64,000 nucleotides of DNA from Boswellia sacra (GCA_013180625.2 SNVD02013093.1:186001-250000); one strand, 5' to 3'; shown: positions 21,741 through 34,620, numbered from the stretch's first letter. Translations and numbers: made by a program. Notes: generated from the letters alone by a model not told the origin.

Positions 21741-23300
21741 TGGATATGACTAAAATCTTTGGTGTGACTATTAGATGAAAAGACGATCTATGTCTTATCC
21801 CTGTTCCTTATCATTGTTCACATGTTGAATACACTCAAAAGAAGCCCATTGTGATTATTACTTATGTTAATTCGTAGTTGCTAATATATTCAATCATTAA
21901 ATTGTTTGAGTTGAATAAAAAGAAAAATTAAATAAACCCCCATGCAAGTATTTCCACAATTAATTTTAGATTTTTTTTTGGAAAGTCGAATAATTATATT
22001 AAATTCTTTTTTCTGGATTCTTTTTTAAAATTTTCTTTGAATCAAAGTATAAAAAAGTAGTTTGTGATTTTATAAATTAAAAAGTGTGGGTTAAGGAACC
22101 TATTTGTGACAGTTTTATTTCATCTTGTTCTAAATGTATTCTTATATTTTTTGCTTGTTTTTAACTTCTCAATATTTTTTTTTGTGTGTGTGTGTGTGTG
22201 TAGAGAGAGAGAGAGAAGGAGAAAAGATATTGGCATACAAGATAAAATTATATATGCAAATTAATAATGAAAACAAAAATGAAAAAAAAAGTTAGATTGA
22301 ATTTTGAAAACAAATTATAAAATTTTTCTTACAACTTGCAATCCAAATAGCAGAATGCAAGGGGGAAGTTTTAGGGTGATTGGCTAAAAGATTAGTCTCA
22401 AATGAGACATACATCCAGTATTCATATAACTGATAAATAAATATAGTAAAACCTTAATAAATGCATGTTTGATCAATTAATAATCTCGATTAAAGATAAA
22501 TTTTTTTGTTCATACTCGAGCCTATGTAACAAATTAATGATTTCGCAAAATACAAAAGATAACAATGTTTTTCTTTCTATATAAACTAAACTCAACCTCA
22601 TCCTTAATTTTTTGCAAAGATGAATCTATTTATTTTTTTTTTTATGTAGTAGCAAGTAGTTGTTTAAAGTTAATATTGCTTGAATAGTTTCTTTCGGAAA
22701 ACATTTACTAAAACACAACTATCATCTGGATAATGATCATTAGTAGCCAATATATTCATTAATCATTTAATAATCTCTTTATTAGTTTGTGATTCCATCA
22801 ATATATCATTTTCACTAGGGTAAATCCAAAGGTGTTTAACATGACTTGCAATTTTCTATGTATAGTAGAACAAAAATGGATTCATGTAATCCATTAACTT
22901 TTGACTTATTAACTTTTAACCACATTAATCCATTGTTTGTTCATTTACAATACATACATGAATCTTGATCGAAAAAACAATAAAATCTCGAGAAATTAAT
23001 ATTGTTTGACTAAGAGAAAATATTACTTTAAAAGGTTATTTATTTATTGATAAATGAATAATTTATTTTATTGATAAATAAACTTTTTATTAATTTAAGA
23101 AGATTTTTATTTTTATCCTAGCAAAAATTATACAATAATAAAATTGCGTGTTGATGCTGAGATTATTCAAGCGATACTGAATACGTTATTGATGTTAATT
23201 ATGATCAAATTAATGATTGTTGTGTTTTACCCTTGTTCCTGGAAAGAGACCTTTCAAGCAATAGCAACCTTAAATAAATACTTGTCAAAACATGAATATA
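21741..23300. other. No gene recognised
   Basis: Very AT-rich sequence. It holds a compound microsatellite (22183-22216) and poly-A/T runs. No protein family, LTR pair or RNA gene was recognised. Confidence 0.5.
22183..22216. repeat. Compound (GT)n(GA)n microsatellite
   Basis: About nine GT units, TA, then about seven GA units. Confidence 0.95.
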
Positions 23301-23308
23301 TATAGCGC

Positions 23309-25090
23309 TGTGAACAGGGCTTTCATCCTACCAAAGTGTTTGCGACCACGACACCGTATCAAAGCCTCTTTCGAGACTTAAGAAAATACAAACAAGCCAT
23401 GAGCACGTCTGAAGAAAAGAGTCGCTATCCAATTATTTAATTGGGAATAAATGGGGCCAATCCGATCCCTTGCTTTAAGACCTAAACTAACCTCATCCCT
23501 TCAGAGATAGGTTCGGGAAGTTAGGTACGAGTCTTTCGACCCACCCGGATGTAAATCTAGCCTTCACTTGGGAAATACCAAATAGGAATAACTCTTATTG
23601 TTACTTGGTCTGCTTAGTATCGTTCGTTTTATGCACACATTTCTATTTTTATCTTCATTAGGCATGTTAGATGATTATTCAATGAAAACAATTGCATATT
23701 CATACAAAGAAAGAGGGAGGAGAAAAGATTATATTTCCATCACACATATGGGAAGGGGAGAGGAATACAACAATTGTTATTCAACAATAAAGTAAATTCT
23801 ACTTTAACACTTCAAATATTCATACAATTAAAACATTCAACACTATAAAGCATATTCATGCACATCAAGACATTCAATTCGAGACTCAATAAAAAGTGAA
23901 TTCCTCACCATCGTATGTGAGTCTATTCAATGCTTATTGAGCCTCTTCCATGGCATCATACAATCATTCAATTATACTTCTTAAAGCATTCATATGTTCA
24001 TAAACAAACGAATTATAAAACCAAACAAAGCCATAATATAGTATCATTACATTCTAGCCTAGATTTTGATAAATTATATCATGGCATTTCTACCTATTAC
24101 TATTTTAGCATAATTCATATCAATTATGATGGCATTTCTAGCCGAAAACATGATTCTCATGGCATATTATAGCCTACACATGACATTCATAGAATATTCT
24201 AGCCTAATCATGGCATATTCTAGCTTAATTCAAACATCTATCAAACAAGTAACTCAAGGGAAAAACAGTAATTCTTATCTATTCTATGTTATTTTCTGGC
24301 ATTCATCAAAGTAAATAATTTTTTCTAACATGATTCTAATCATGTGCTCTAAAGCATAATTCTAGACATGTGCTCCTAAGCATGTTTTTAAGTATTCACG
24401 AAGAAAGTAAATTCCTAATCATGATTCTAATAAAGGAAGGATTGCGGACTTACTTCGACATGTTATCCATCTTGCAAAACAAATTGGATTAGAACAGTTC
24501 ATGTTAACCCTAAACGTGCTCCTAAGCATAAAAATAAACCCTAAACATGCTTTTTCTAAGCAAGAAAAATAAAGAGAAAATGGGAGGGAGGAGAGAATTT
24601 TGCTCTCAAGACATACCCTTTCCAAGTTTAGAGTAATAAAATGCCCAAAAATATTTATACTAAAAGAGACTTCTTGAATTCTTCAGTGTGTCCTCAAGAG
24701 GAAGAAAGATGATTGCATTCGACAATCAATGTGCATTGGGAACTATAGCCAAGGTATGCTTATATAGGCTTTTTTTGGAGTGAAAATGTGATTAAAAAAA
24801 CGATGTAGGATTCCGATAAATATTACTCATGAATAGTACCTAGATGAACAATGCCAACTGATAGTTGAACAGTGCTGACCTGCTGTTTGACCAGCGAACA
24901 GCCAGCCCTTCCTATTTTATAATTTTGTAATATAGTCCCTTCTGACTTTTGTCTATTCAATCGTTCATAACATTTTGAGTTCAACTCTGATTTATGATTC
25001 GTAAATTTCTACGAAAACCAGACATCTGTAGCTTCGTGACAGTATATGACTCACCATCAAATTCACCCTGTATTATTTTATGTGATTTTT
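23309..25090 (-). repeat. LTR, family shared with 46516-48228
   Basis: Read on the minus strand this matches 46700-48228 in order: GAGGACACACTGAAGAATTC-like leader, ATGTCTTGAGAG, a run of GCTTAGAAAAAGCATGTTTAGG words, repeated ATGGCATATTCTAGC words (24080-24230), CCTAACTT...GAACC, GGGTGGCGAC-like zone, TGGCTTGTTTGT, GTGTCGTGGTCGCAAACGC, ending TTCACA at 23309. The LTR end is well fixed by the other copy. The other limit (near 25090) and any target duplication were not found; the AGCGC next to 23309 has no partner on the right. Confidence 0.65.
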
Positions 25091-25246
25091 TGAATTCATA
25101 CATCAGTTTTTAATACCTTTCACTAACTTCGTCTCGCCTTTCCTTTCTTGGCCTCTGAGGGCATTTTGGTCATTTTTATACTCAACATTCATCCTCATTC
25201 CTTTATCAACCCTCAAAAATTCATTGTCAACAAGTGCATAATTTGG

Positions 25247-25248
<2 letters not shown>

Positions 25249-25278
<30 letters not shown>
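25249..25278. repeat. (AT)15 microsatellite
   Basis: Fifteen uninterrupted AT units. Confidence 0.98.
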
Positions 25279-25284
<6 letters not shown>

Positions 25285-25373
25285 TTTGCAAAAAAAATTA
25301 AGAATGAGGTTGACTTTAGGTTAAATATAAAGAAAAAAAGAAACGACTCTAGATCTATATTTTGGAAGAGTAG

Positions 25374-26317
25374 TTCTAAGTATACAACCAATGCAAGTAG
25401 CTAAATCTATACAACATAACATGATACAAATTCACTGTGCGTAAAAATGAAAAGAAAATTAAAGAACTTTTAATTGTTAGCTCCTGAACAACATGCCTAC
25501 ATGGCACAATGATGAGATGGCATATTAATAATGTGTTTTATTTTATTTTGACATCTTGCAATAAAAGCCTAGTTTGAGCTCATCACTTAGTTTTATAATT
25601 CATATTTATCTAAGACTATCTTATAATTTGTTTTATCTAAACTCTACTTCTTATGTGATAAGTGTAGCAAAAAAATTGTAGTTCAACTACAATTCTTGAT
25701 GGAGCTGATTTAGAACACTTGAATGTATATAAAGAAGCTCAAATCACCTTGTGATCAATGAATGTTTCGAGATGCATTGAAGATAATAAGAGGTTGAGCG
25801 TTGTATTTAGGCATATGTTCTTTGTTTAAACTCTATGGGTTTTTAATTATCTTTGAGTGTGAATTATATGAAGCTCATATATGTTTGAGTATTCATATGT
25901 GTCAGTTTTGGCTTTTTTATTAAGGTTTGTTTAATAGATTGTGAGAAGTGCACTGAGAGGTGAACTAAATCACTATGTAGGTCTCAAGGGTGAGCACTTT
26001 ACATAGAAAAGGTTTGTGGGTTTATGGGATTCAAATCAATGTAAAAGTCTCCTATGTCTTGTAAACCAACACACTACATAGTGGATTACAGTTTCTACGG
26101 CCACTGGATGTAGGTTTTTTGATAAACTGAATCATGTAAAATTGTTGTGAAGTTTTTACATTTTTGTTTATATTATCTGCAGTTGCCTCTATTATACATA
26201 TCAGGATAGATCCATCCCTTCAAACTCACATTAATAAATAAAGTGAGACCTGTCTATTCAATTTTTGTGAAGCCAATTATATAAATTAAGTTGTGTAGGT
26301 TGGTTGTACGTATAGAA
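25374..26317. mobile_element. Possible non-autonomous TIR element
   Basis: The ends TTCTAAGTATACAACCAA (25374) and, inverted, TTCTATACGTACAACCAA (26317) agree at 14 of 18 bases and resemble the CTAGGTRTACAACYAA ends of the MITE at 14248-14392. Both elements also share an AAATRAAGTGAGACC-like word near an end. No coding frame and no target duplication were found. The grouping is an inference from these short matches. Confidence 0.4.
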
Positions 26318-27369
26318 TTATTAATTTTGGGAAAGAGCTTAATTGAAAAAACGGAAATTATCAACAAAAGCTCCTTAATATTTTGAATTCGATATGTTAT
26401 TTATGTATTTATTTATTGTATTTGATCAACTGTTGATTTATAGTTTCATTGGGACAAAGGTTTGAAAAAATAAATAATTATCTTATGCATTTAGTGAGGT
26501 TGTTTATTTAGTATATATGTAGAGTTTCAAAAAAAAAATGTATGTATATATATATTACAAAATTTAAAAACTATGCCTAAAGGTATTTGAGTAATTTTAT
26601 TTGAATTTGATGGGCTTTAGGCCATGAAGTAGTTGTAAAACCATGTTTAAATAAATGAGAATTGGGTTGGATTATAGTTGTGGGTTTGTGTTAGAATATG
26701 GTGAGGATTAAATGGATTTGGAAAATAAGTGGACTTAGGCCCATGAATTAAGGCCTTGCATATGTAAGAGACATTAGGGTTCCAAAGGGGGAAGATTTTT
26801 CTTTCATTTGGCTATAGAAGAGGAGAGTCTTACGGCTACAAGAAGAGAGAGAAAGAAGAAGGAGAAGAAGAAAAAGAGAAGGAAGAAAAAGAGAGGAAAA
26901 GAAGGGAAAAATCAAAGAGGTGTATAGGCTTGGAAATCAAGTAGGGATTTTCTAACACTATACTTAAATCATGTTATTTAATTTTGTTGTTCTTAACTGA
27001 TATGGGTTGCAATACATGTGATTTATGGTTAAATTGATTGCTTGTTGCTTGGATGATGAATTACTTGTGAAATTATGTGTTTATGAAGTGAAGGAGATGT
27101 TGTTCTTGATGGAAGTTGTGATTCATGTGATTGTTCTATGTTCTTTGAGCTGCTGCATTTTTCTGGATTGTCATTTGTACAATTTTTCTTTTGTTTAGGA
27201 AAATAGACATATGAAGCTTTAAATAGCCACTTATTTCATTGAATTTGGATTTAAAATGAAATTTTGGTGAATTTTTGAAATTGGAGGTTGAAATTTGGAA
27301 ATGATACGGTTCATGCGACTGCTCATAACATTCTCACAATTTTGTATCTTTGAGACTGACATTTAATCC

Positions 27370-27690
27370 GACACGACTCGACACTTACGTGTCGAGTGTC
27401 GAGTGGATGGTGTCAAGTGTCGGATGCATCATCTAATACTCGATGTCATCAAAAGTAGGCTGATATCGAGACTGATATCAAGTGTCGAGTGTCTATTTAT
27501 GAATGTGTCGAGTGTTAGGTTTTGAGAGTGTCGAGTGTCTGGTTATGAAAGTGTCGAGTGTCGGGTAATGAAAGTGTCGAGTGTCGAGTTATAAGAGTGT
27601 CGAGTGTCTAGTAATGAAAGTGTCGAGTGTCTAGTTATGAAAGTATCGAGTGTCAATTGTGTGTTGAGTGTCATGAAAGTGTCGAGTGGA
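27370..27690. repeat. GTGTCGAGTGTC minisatellite in 5' LTR
   Basis: About ten loose units of GTGTCGAGTGTC plus a spacer such as GGTTATGAAA. The equivalent array in the 3' LTR is at 44168-44465 with a different unit composition. Confidence 0.9.
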
Positions 27691-27800
27691 ATTATAGAAC
27701 CGAGCCGACCCCTCCTGACAGGTCTGGATTTTTCATAAAAACTGTATTACCTTGAGACTTATTTTGGAAATTTTATTGAAAGGTTTATAAGTGTATGCAT

Positions 27801-28093
27801 TGAACCTTAGATGGGCTGTTTTGAATACGGATCCAAGGAGAATGCGGATATGAAATTCTTAGTGTTGGACCTTGGACGGGCTATTTTGGATACGGATCCA
27901 AGGGGAACACGAATATAAACTTGATGTGTTGGACCTTGGATGGGCCGTTTTGGAAACGGATCCAAGGGGAACACGAATATAAACTTGATGTGTTGGAACT
28001 TGGGTGGGCCGTTTTGGATACGGATCCAAGGGGAACACGAATATAAACTTGTAATGTTAGACCTTGGATGGGCTGTTTGGATACGGGTCTAAG
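27801..28093. repeat. 64-bp tandem repeat, five units, 5' LTR
   Basis: Units start at 27801, 27865, 27929, 27993 and 28057, exactly 64 bp apart, each with CTTGG-TGGGC-GTTTTGG-TACGGATCCAAGG words. The 3' LTR has six units. Confidence 0.95.
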
Positions 28094-28465
28094 GGAAACA
28101 TTAGATGAAAATTTTTGATTGTCAAATGAATAAGTGATACCTTGATGGGTGAATGAGAATGATTGCTTGACTTATTATAATTGGTTGTGTAACTATGTAA
28201 TTGAGTAACTGTTTGAATGCTTGTGATTTAGTATAATGTTAGAATCTTTCCTATTGGGTTATATGCTCACCCCCTCCCTCCACAGATGCACAAAAAGATA
28301 TTCGTACTAGTGGCATTCTAGAGCTTTCGTAGGGAGTCTGGGCATCTACATGCATGCGATGGTTTTGGGAAATGTTTTGACTAGCCTAAATCGTGATAGG
28401 AAATTTTATTATGGGATTATCAGCCTATGTACTAAGTTTGGTCATCAGTGTATGTAAGGTTTATC

Positions 28466-29217
28466 ACCTACTTTTCATGGGGAGCCCGATCCGAATGTTG
28501 TAGAAGACTGGCTTATACGAGTTGAGCACCTCTTTAACCTTTTGCAAGTTGAAGAAGATTTATAGGTCAGGGTGGCAACCCACTTGTTGATAGGAGATGC
28601 ATTACAGTGATGGACATCTATTGAGCGTATTAGAGAAGGAAATATCCTTACTTGGAGAGATTTCTCTACTGCTTTTCTAGACAAATATTTTCATATAGTT
28701 TTTCGTGATCAGAAGGAGAATGAGTTCATATACTTGACAAGGGAAACATGACAGTGCAACAATATGAGGCACGATTTACCACTTTATCCCGTTTTGCACC
28801 TGGTGTAGTAGCAGATGAGGCTAGCAAGGCTCGGAGATTTCAAAAGGGATTGACAGATGGCATCAGACCCTCAATTGCAGTATGTAGATTGACGACATAT
28901 GCTGATGTTGTGGAGACTGCCTTAGTTGCAGAACGGGAGATCTATCAGAGTCACAAAGTGGGGGGTATTGGCATACCTTCTAGAGGAATGAGACAACATG
29001 ATCGTTAAGCTAAGAGACAGAGAACTCATTCCAGTAAGACTTCCTTTAATTCCCAGCCTTGGCAATTGCAATCTCAAAGCTCCATGTCAGGTGGGCTTTC
29101 ACAAAGTCAGAAAGTCTACTATGAGTGTGGAAAACCAGGTCATTTGCGACGTTAGTGTCCCAGATGCTATAGATGCGGACAATACAGTCACATTCAATGG
29201 GATTGTCCAGTAGGGAT
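28466..29217 (+). pseudogene. Chromovirus gag, N-terminally deleted and split
   Basis: Starts inside the capsid region (PTFHGEPDPNVVEDWL, WRDFSTAFLDKYF), changes frame near 28745, then continues with MTVQQYEARFTTLSRF and FQKGLTDGIRPSI. Two zinc knuckles follow: YECGKPGHLRR-stop-C and CYRCGQYSHIQWDC (29120-29210). Stops at 28562, 28609, 29006 and 29156 are mostly explainable as Gln or Trp codons changed by transitions. The SIRE-type Copia interrupts it just after the second knuckle; the Gln/Ser-rich tail resumes at 36300. Confidence 0.85.
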
Positions 29218-30232
29218 GAAAGTGTTAGCCCTAAGGCTACATGATAATTTTGATGATAACAATGCACATTGATTAATTGAGATTTACTAACACGTTTATT
29301 TATGTGCAAGAGTAAGATCATTGAAATAATTATAAAATCAAGAAGAGGCTTATTAAAATGAAGTGTTGAAGCTAAGGAGAAGACTACATGTTAAAGGCAC
29401 CAAAGTTTAAGAACAAGGTTTGATTCAAGGAATGTGACACATGAGCAATGTTCAATCAATTGGTCATATATTTCTCTACAAAAGTCCAAATAATGTGATT
29501 CTTAAGCCTTTGGAAAGCTTACTCAATTTATAACATTTCATATGTTTTAAATAAATTCAAATTGCAAGTGTAAGGTTGTCCAAATCATCATGCAATTTGA
29601 AAGACAAATGGAAGCAGCTGACACAAGCACCAAATACTCTTTTGGACATATCTTAAGCTAGAAAATTCAAAATGACTTGATTCTTACGGCATTGGAAAGA
29701 TGACGTAATGAAGCACATTTCATATGTTTTGAATAAATTCAAATTTCAAATGGAAGGCCGACATAATTGACATACAATTCGGTGGACTGACACAGAGAAG
29801 AAAAATCAACTCATTTGAGCACTGAATGATGTTTTGTCCATATCTTGAGTTAAAGATATCCAAATGACTTGAATCTTATGGTATTGGAAAGAATATTCAA
29901 TGGATCAGATTTCATATTCTTTGAAGAAATTCAAATTTCAAACAGAAGGCTGACATAATACACATGCAATTCGGTGGACTGACACATGGAAGAAAAATCA
30001 AGTCACATGAGCACCAAATGGCGTTTTGGCCATATCTTGAGCTACAGATATCCAAATGACTTGATTCTTGATGCGTTGGAAAGCTTATTCAAATGTACAG
30101 ATCTTTTATGTTTTGCATATTTTCAAATTTCAAACGAAACATTGGAAAAAATGGCAGACAAGATTACGGTTTTTATGGTGGGCAGAAAATGTGGAGTTGG
30201 TGTCTTCACTTGATCAAGTACATCTCATTTGC

Positions 30233-30240
30233 CTATAAAA
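30233..30240 (+). promoter_or_regulatory. TATA box in SIRE-type LTR
   Basis: CTATAAAA followed by GGAGCCC; conserved at 35630-35637 in the other LTR. Expected to start the genomic RNA. Confidence 0.6.
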
Positions 30241-30441
30241 GGAGCCCTTCTCCCATGCATTCAGCAAGAAGAAGAGAAGCATCTATCAAGCAAAAAACAA
30301 GAGAAATATCAAGTCTAGAGAGCTTTTATATTCTTTATCTACTCTTTGAAGAGAGTTATACTTTGTTGTAAAAATTATCTTTGTTCTTGTATTGTGGTGA
30401 GAGTGAGATATTATTGTAAAGGATAATAGTTATCCTTGAGA

Positions 30442-30698
30442 GAACTCTTGTTGTGTGTTATCAAGAGTTGAAGGAAGTTTTCTTGGTGAGGTTGTTCATC
30501 AAGAAGAACTCTTGGTGTGGTGTTATCAATGGTTGAAGGAAGTTGCCTTGGTGAGGTTGTTCATCAAGAAGAACTCTTGGTGTGGTGTTATCAAGAGTTG
30601 AAGGAAGTTGCCTTGGTGAGGTTGTTCATCAAGAAGAACTCTTGGTGTGGTGTTATCAAGAGTTGGAAGAAAAAGTTTTGGTGAGGTTGTTCATCAAG
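30442..30698. repeat. Four tandem units in 5' LTR
   Basis: Units start at 30442, 30506, 30571 and 30636 with GAACTCTTG, contain TTATCAA-GTTG-AGG and end GAGGTTGTTCATCAAG. The 3' LTR holds only two. Confidence 0.95.
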
Positions 30699-31028
30699 CA
30701 AGTTGTAAAGATTTCTACAACTTAGTGGAAAGCTTAGCTCGTGGAGCTAGGAGCCCGTGGACGTAGGCAAGGTTTGCCGAACCACGTAAATTGAGTTTGC
30801 ACTCTCTCTATCCCTATCTCTTTATATTTACTTGCACTTGTAATTGTTCAATATTGTTATACTTTTGATTGCATCTTAGATAACTTCTATTTTCATCTTC
30901 TTCACCTTTATTCTCAAAAGAAAGAGTGAACTAATTTTGATCTTTCAAGAAAAGTTTTACAAATCCGTTTTGATAAATAAAAACCCAATTCACCCCCCTT
31001 CTTGGGTTGCCATACCTGGGTCAACAAG

Positions 31029-31040
31029 TGGTATCAGAGC
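31029..31040 (+). other. tRNA primer-binding site
   Basis: TGGTATCAGAGC two bases after the LTR end, a perfect complement to plant initiator-Met tRNA. Confidence 0.92.
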
Positions 31041-31083
31041 AAGGTTGCTCATTTTTTTTTTAAATCTTAACCGATTTTGAGCT

Positions 31084-32490
31084 ATGACAACTTTTAATTC
31101 AACTTCATATGTTGAGGGGCTTTCTATCTCTAGACCTCCATTTTTTAATGGAAGTGATTACTCTTATTGGAAAACTAGAATGAGTATTTTCTTGAAATCT
31201 TTTGATTATGATTTGTGGTCTATTGTTTTGGAAGGACCTTTTGTTCCTACCAAAATTGAAAATGGGGAAAGCATGCTTAAAGAACCTAAAGAGTTTAGTG
31301 AAGATGATAAAAAGAAATTGAGTTTGAATGCTAAAGCTATGAATGTGTTATATTGTGCTCTAGATAGAAATGAGTTTAATAGAATATCTACTTGTTCTAC
31401 GGCACAAGAAATATGGCACACACTTGAAGTAACTCATGAAAGAACTAGTCAAGTTAAAGAATCCAAAATTAGTATGCTAGTTCATAGTTATGAGCTTTTT
31501 AAGATGAAATCGGATGAATCGATTTCTGAAATGTTTACTAGATTTATGGATATTATTAATAGTTTGAAATCTCTTGGTAAATCGTATTCTAATGTTGAAA
31601 TGGTGAGAAAGATTCTTAGGTGTCTACCAAAATCTTGGGAGCCAAAGTTGACGACAATTCAAGAAGCAAAGGACCTCACCAAACTACTATTAGAAGAACT
31701 TATGGGTTCTCTCACGACCTATGAAATCACCTTGAAAGAGAATGAAGAAGAAGATTGCGAAGTGGCAAACATGTGCTTCATGGCTTTAAGTGAAGATGAG
31801 GTAAGTATTCTAAACTATGATCCTAAGCTTTCATATGATGAATTACTTGAAGCATTCCAAAATTTAAATGTGCATGTTGATAAACAAAATTCAAAAATCA
31901 ATGCTTTCAAAAAGAAGTCAAAAATCATGTTATCTCAATAAGAAGAGTTGGTGGAAATAAATGAAGCTTTAGAAAATGAAAATGAAATTTTAAGGCAAAA
32001 AGATTTTGAAAGTTTGGAAAATCAAATACATTTATTAAAAACTGAAAATGAGATTTTAAAACAAAAGGATTTTGATAAATTAGAGAAAGAAAATGTTATT
32101 TTGAAAAAGGAAAATAATGACTTAAGAAATATTGTTGATAGTTTTACAAAAAGCACAAAAAATTTGAATTCTATGTTACAAAACCAAAGGTGCATTTTTG
32201 ATAAAAGAGGATTAGGATATAAAACTCATAAAAATCAAAAGTATTTTAAAAACTATTTTGCTCATGCATCTTCTAGGAATAATCCTAATCATTCATGTAC
32301 TTATTGTGGAAGAAAAGAACACAAAGTGCATTCTTGCTATATTAAAAGAAATCCTAATTTGAAACAAATATGGGTTCTAAAAAATACCATAACTAACCCC
32401 CAAGGACCCAAGAACATTTGGGTACCAAAAAGTCTCCCTTTGAATGTTGATTGTAGAAACAAAGGAGTGGCAAACACAAGTGTTACTTAA
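31084..32490 (+). pseudogene. SIRE-type gag, one in-frame stop
   Basis: Starts at ATG 31084. The first 285 codons show RPPFFNGSDYSYWKTRMSIFL, AKAMNVLYCALDRNEF and CLPKSWEPKLTTIQEA, the usual Copia gag (UBN2) core. One stop (TAA, 31939-31941) follows a Ser, where CAA to TAA is the simplest origin; the frame then continues 180 codons with a Glu/Lys/Asn-rich coiled coil (LENENEILRQKDFESLENQ) and a zinc knuckle CTYCGRKEHKVHSC (about 32297-32340). It ends at 32490 where a 1-base shift leads into the protease start. Confidence 0.9.
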
Positions 32491-34380
32491 ATACTGGATG
32501 CTCAAGGCATATGACCGGATATACCTCCAAGTTCTCAAGATTAATCATGAAGAAAGGATGATATGTGACCTTCGGTGATAATGCCAAAGAAAGGGTAATC
32601 GGACATGGTGATATTGATGATGATATTGTTGAGGTAGAAAGGCAAATCAAGGAATCAAGGCTTGATAAAAGGAGCCAAGATGAATTACAACTTCAACAAG
32701 AAAATCTTGAGGAAGTAAATGATTCTTCTCAAGAATTACCAAAGGAATGGAGGTACGTAAAAGCTCACCCTAAAGATCTCATTATTGGTGAACCATCACA
32801 AGGTATGAGAACTAGATCTTATTTTAGGAACTTTTATAATCATTTTGCATTTGTCTCTCAATTTGAACCAAAATCTTTTAAAGAAGCCGAAAATGATGAA
32901 AGTTGGATTTTGGCTATGCAAGAAGAATTGAATCAATTTGAGAGAAATCAAGTTTGAAAATTAGTCCCTAGAGCAAAAAATCATTCTATTATAGGCACTA
33001 AATGGATTTTTAGAAATAAAGTAGATGAAAATGGCACCATTATTAGAAACAAAGCTAGACTTGTTGCTCAAGGATACAATCAAGAAGAAGGTATTGATTA
33101 TGAGGAAACCTTTGCACCGGTTGCTAGATTAGAATCCATTAGAATGTTGTGTGCATTTGCATGTTATAAAAATTTTACATTTTATATCAAATAGATGTTA
33201 AAAGTGCATTTTTAAATGGTTACATTATGGAGGAAGTATATGTAGAGCAACCTCTTGGTTTCAAAATCATGATTTTCCAAACCATATTTTCAAACTCAAA
33301 AAGGCACTTTATGGCTTGAAACAGGCACCAAGAGCATGGTATGATAGATTGAGCAAATTTATCATTGAAATGAAAAAAGTTGATACTACTCTTTTTTTAA
33401 TACAAAAAAAATGATCATTTATTAATTGTTCAAATCTATGTTGATGATATTATATTTGGTGCTACTAATGTTTCTATGTGTGAGGAATTTTTCAAGTGCA
33501 TGCAACAAGAATTTGAAATGAGCTTAATGGGAGAATTAAATTTCTTCCTTAGACTTCAAATCAAGCAATCAATAGATGGGATCTTTATAAATCAAGCTAA
33601 ATACACAAGAGATCTTCTCAAGAAGTTTGGCATGGATAATTCAAGGACATATAACACACCTATGGGTACATTAACCAAGCTTGACAAAGATGAGAAAGGA
33701 AAAGATGTTGAGGTAACAAAATATCGAGGTATGATCGGCTCTCTTTTGTATTTAAATGCTAGTAGACCCGATATTATGTTTAGTGTATGTATGTGTGCTA
33801 GATTTCAATCTTGTCCAAAGGAATCTCACCTTAAAGCTGTCAAGAGGGTATTTAGATATCTTCTTGGAACCATAAATCTAGGTCTTTGGTATCCTAAGTG
33901 TGATAATTTTGATCTAATTAGTTATTCCGATGCGGACTTTGCTGGAAGTCTTCTTGATAGAAAGAGCATTAGTGGCTCTTGCCATTTTCTGGGACATGCA
34001 TTAGTCTCATGGTTTAGTAGAAAAAAAAATTCGGTTGCCTTATCAACCGCGGAAGCCGAGTATATTGCAGTAGGAAGTTGTTGTGCACAATCTCTTTGGA
34101 TGAAACAAATTTTAAAAGATTATGGTGTGGTATTTGATCATATTCCCATCAAATGTGAAAATACAAGTGCCATCAACATTTCAAAAAATCCCATACAACA
34201 CTTAGGACTAAGCATATAGAGATTAGACATCATTTTATTAGAGATCATGTGCAAAAAGGTAATATTTCTTTAGAATTTGTTCCCACCGATAAACAATTAG
34301 CCGATATATTTACTAAACCCCTTAGTCAAGATAGATTTTGCATAATTAGAAGAGAATTAGGCATGTTGGATATGTCTTAA
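32491..34380 (+). pseudogene. SIRE-type pol: protease start, RT, RNase H; integrase deleted
   Basis: After a frame shift, a protease start reads NTGCSRHMTG where D-S-G is expected, so the catalytic Asp is Asn. The text then jumps at about 32615 from VIGHGDI into the linker before RT (EVERQIKESR), skipping integrase. [30 protein letters not shown], a shift near 33190, DVKSAF, LYGLKQAPRAWYDRL in another frame and YVDDIIFGATN at about 33435. RNase H from 33476: LNFFLRLQIKQ, RGMIGSLLYL, ALSTAEAEYIAVGS, a shift near 34210, then KHIEIRHHFIRDHV and TDKQLADIFTKPL to the stop at 34380. Confidence 0.88.
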
Positions 34381-34606
34381 TTTTGCTTTAATATGATAAT
34401 CTTTGAATGGTAGCATATGTTAAGGGGGAGAATATATTTAGGGGGAGTAGTTAATTTGATTACATCTTTTTGATGATAACAAAAGGGGGAGAAATGGTTG
34501 GATTGCTTATATTCATAACAAGTGCCATCTTTTTGTTTATTCTTGATTTTATTTTCATTCTTGATTTTAGATATTATTTAAAAGCAATCAATGGTTTGTC
34601 ATCATC

Positions 34607-34620
34607 AAAAAGGGGGAGAT
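34607..34620 (+). other. Polypurine tract of SIRE-type Copia
   Basis: AAAAAGGGGGAGAT immediately before the 3' LTR start; GGGGGAG words also occur at 34423-34490. Confidence 0.88.

Larger units (their letters stand above)
26518..28465 (+). repeat. 5' LTR of chromovirus, 3'-truncated
   Basis: Matches the 3' LTR from TGTAGAGTTTC to the shared word AAGGTTTATC, where it stops; the last 170 bp or so of the LTR, the primer site and the gag start are deleted, and gag begins directly at 28466. It contains a GTGTCGAGTGTC-rich array (27370-27690) and five units of a 64-bp repeat (27801-28093). The TATA-like TATATATAAG of the 3' LTR is degraded here. Confidence 0.92.
29223..31026 (+). repeat. 5' LTR of SIRE-type Copia
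   Basis: 1,804 bp, highly similar to 34621-36294 except for two extra units of a 64-65-bp tandem repeat. TATA box at 30233-30240. Confidence 0.95.

Noticed and set aside
29986..30371. Open frames repeated at 35383-35798
   Set aside because: Both lie in the paired SIRE-type LTRs near the TATA box; duplication reflects LTR identity, not a gene family.
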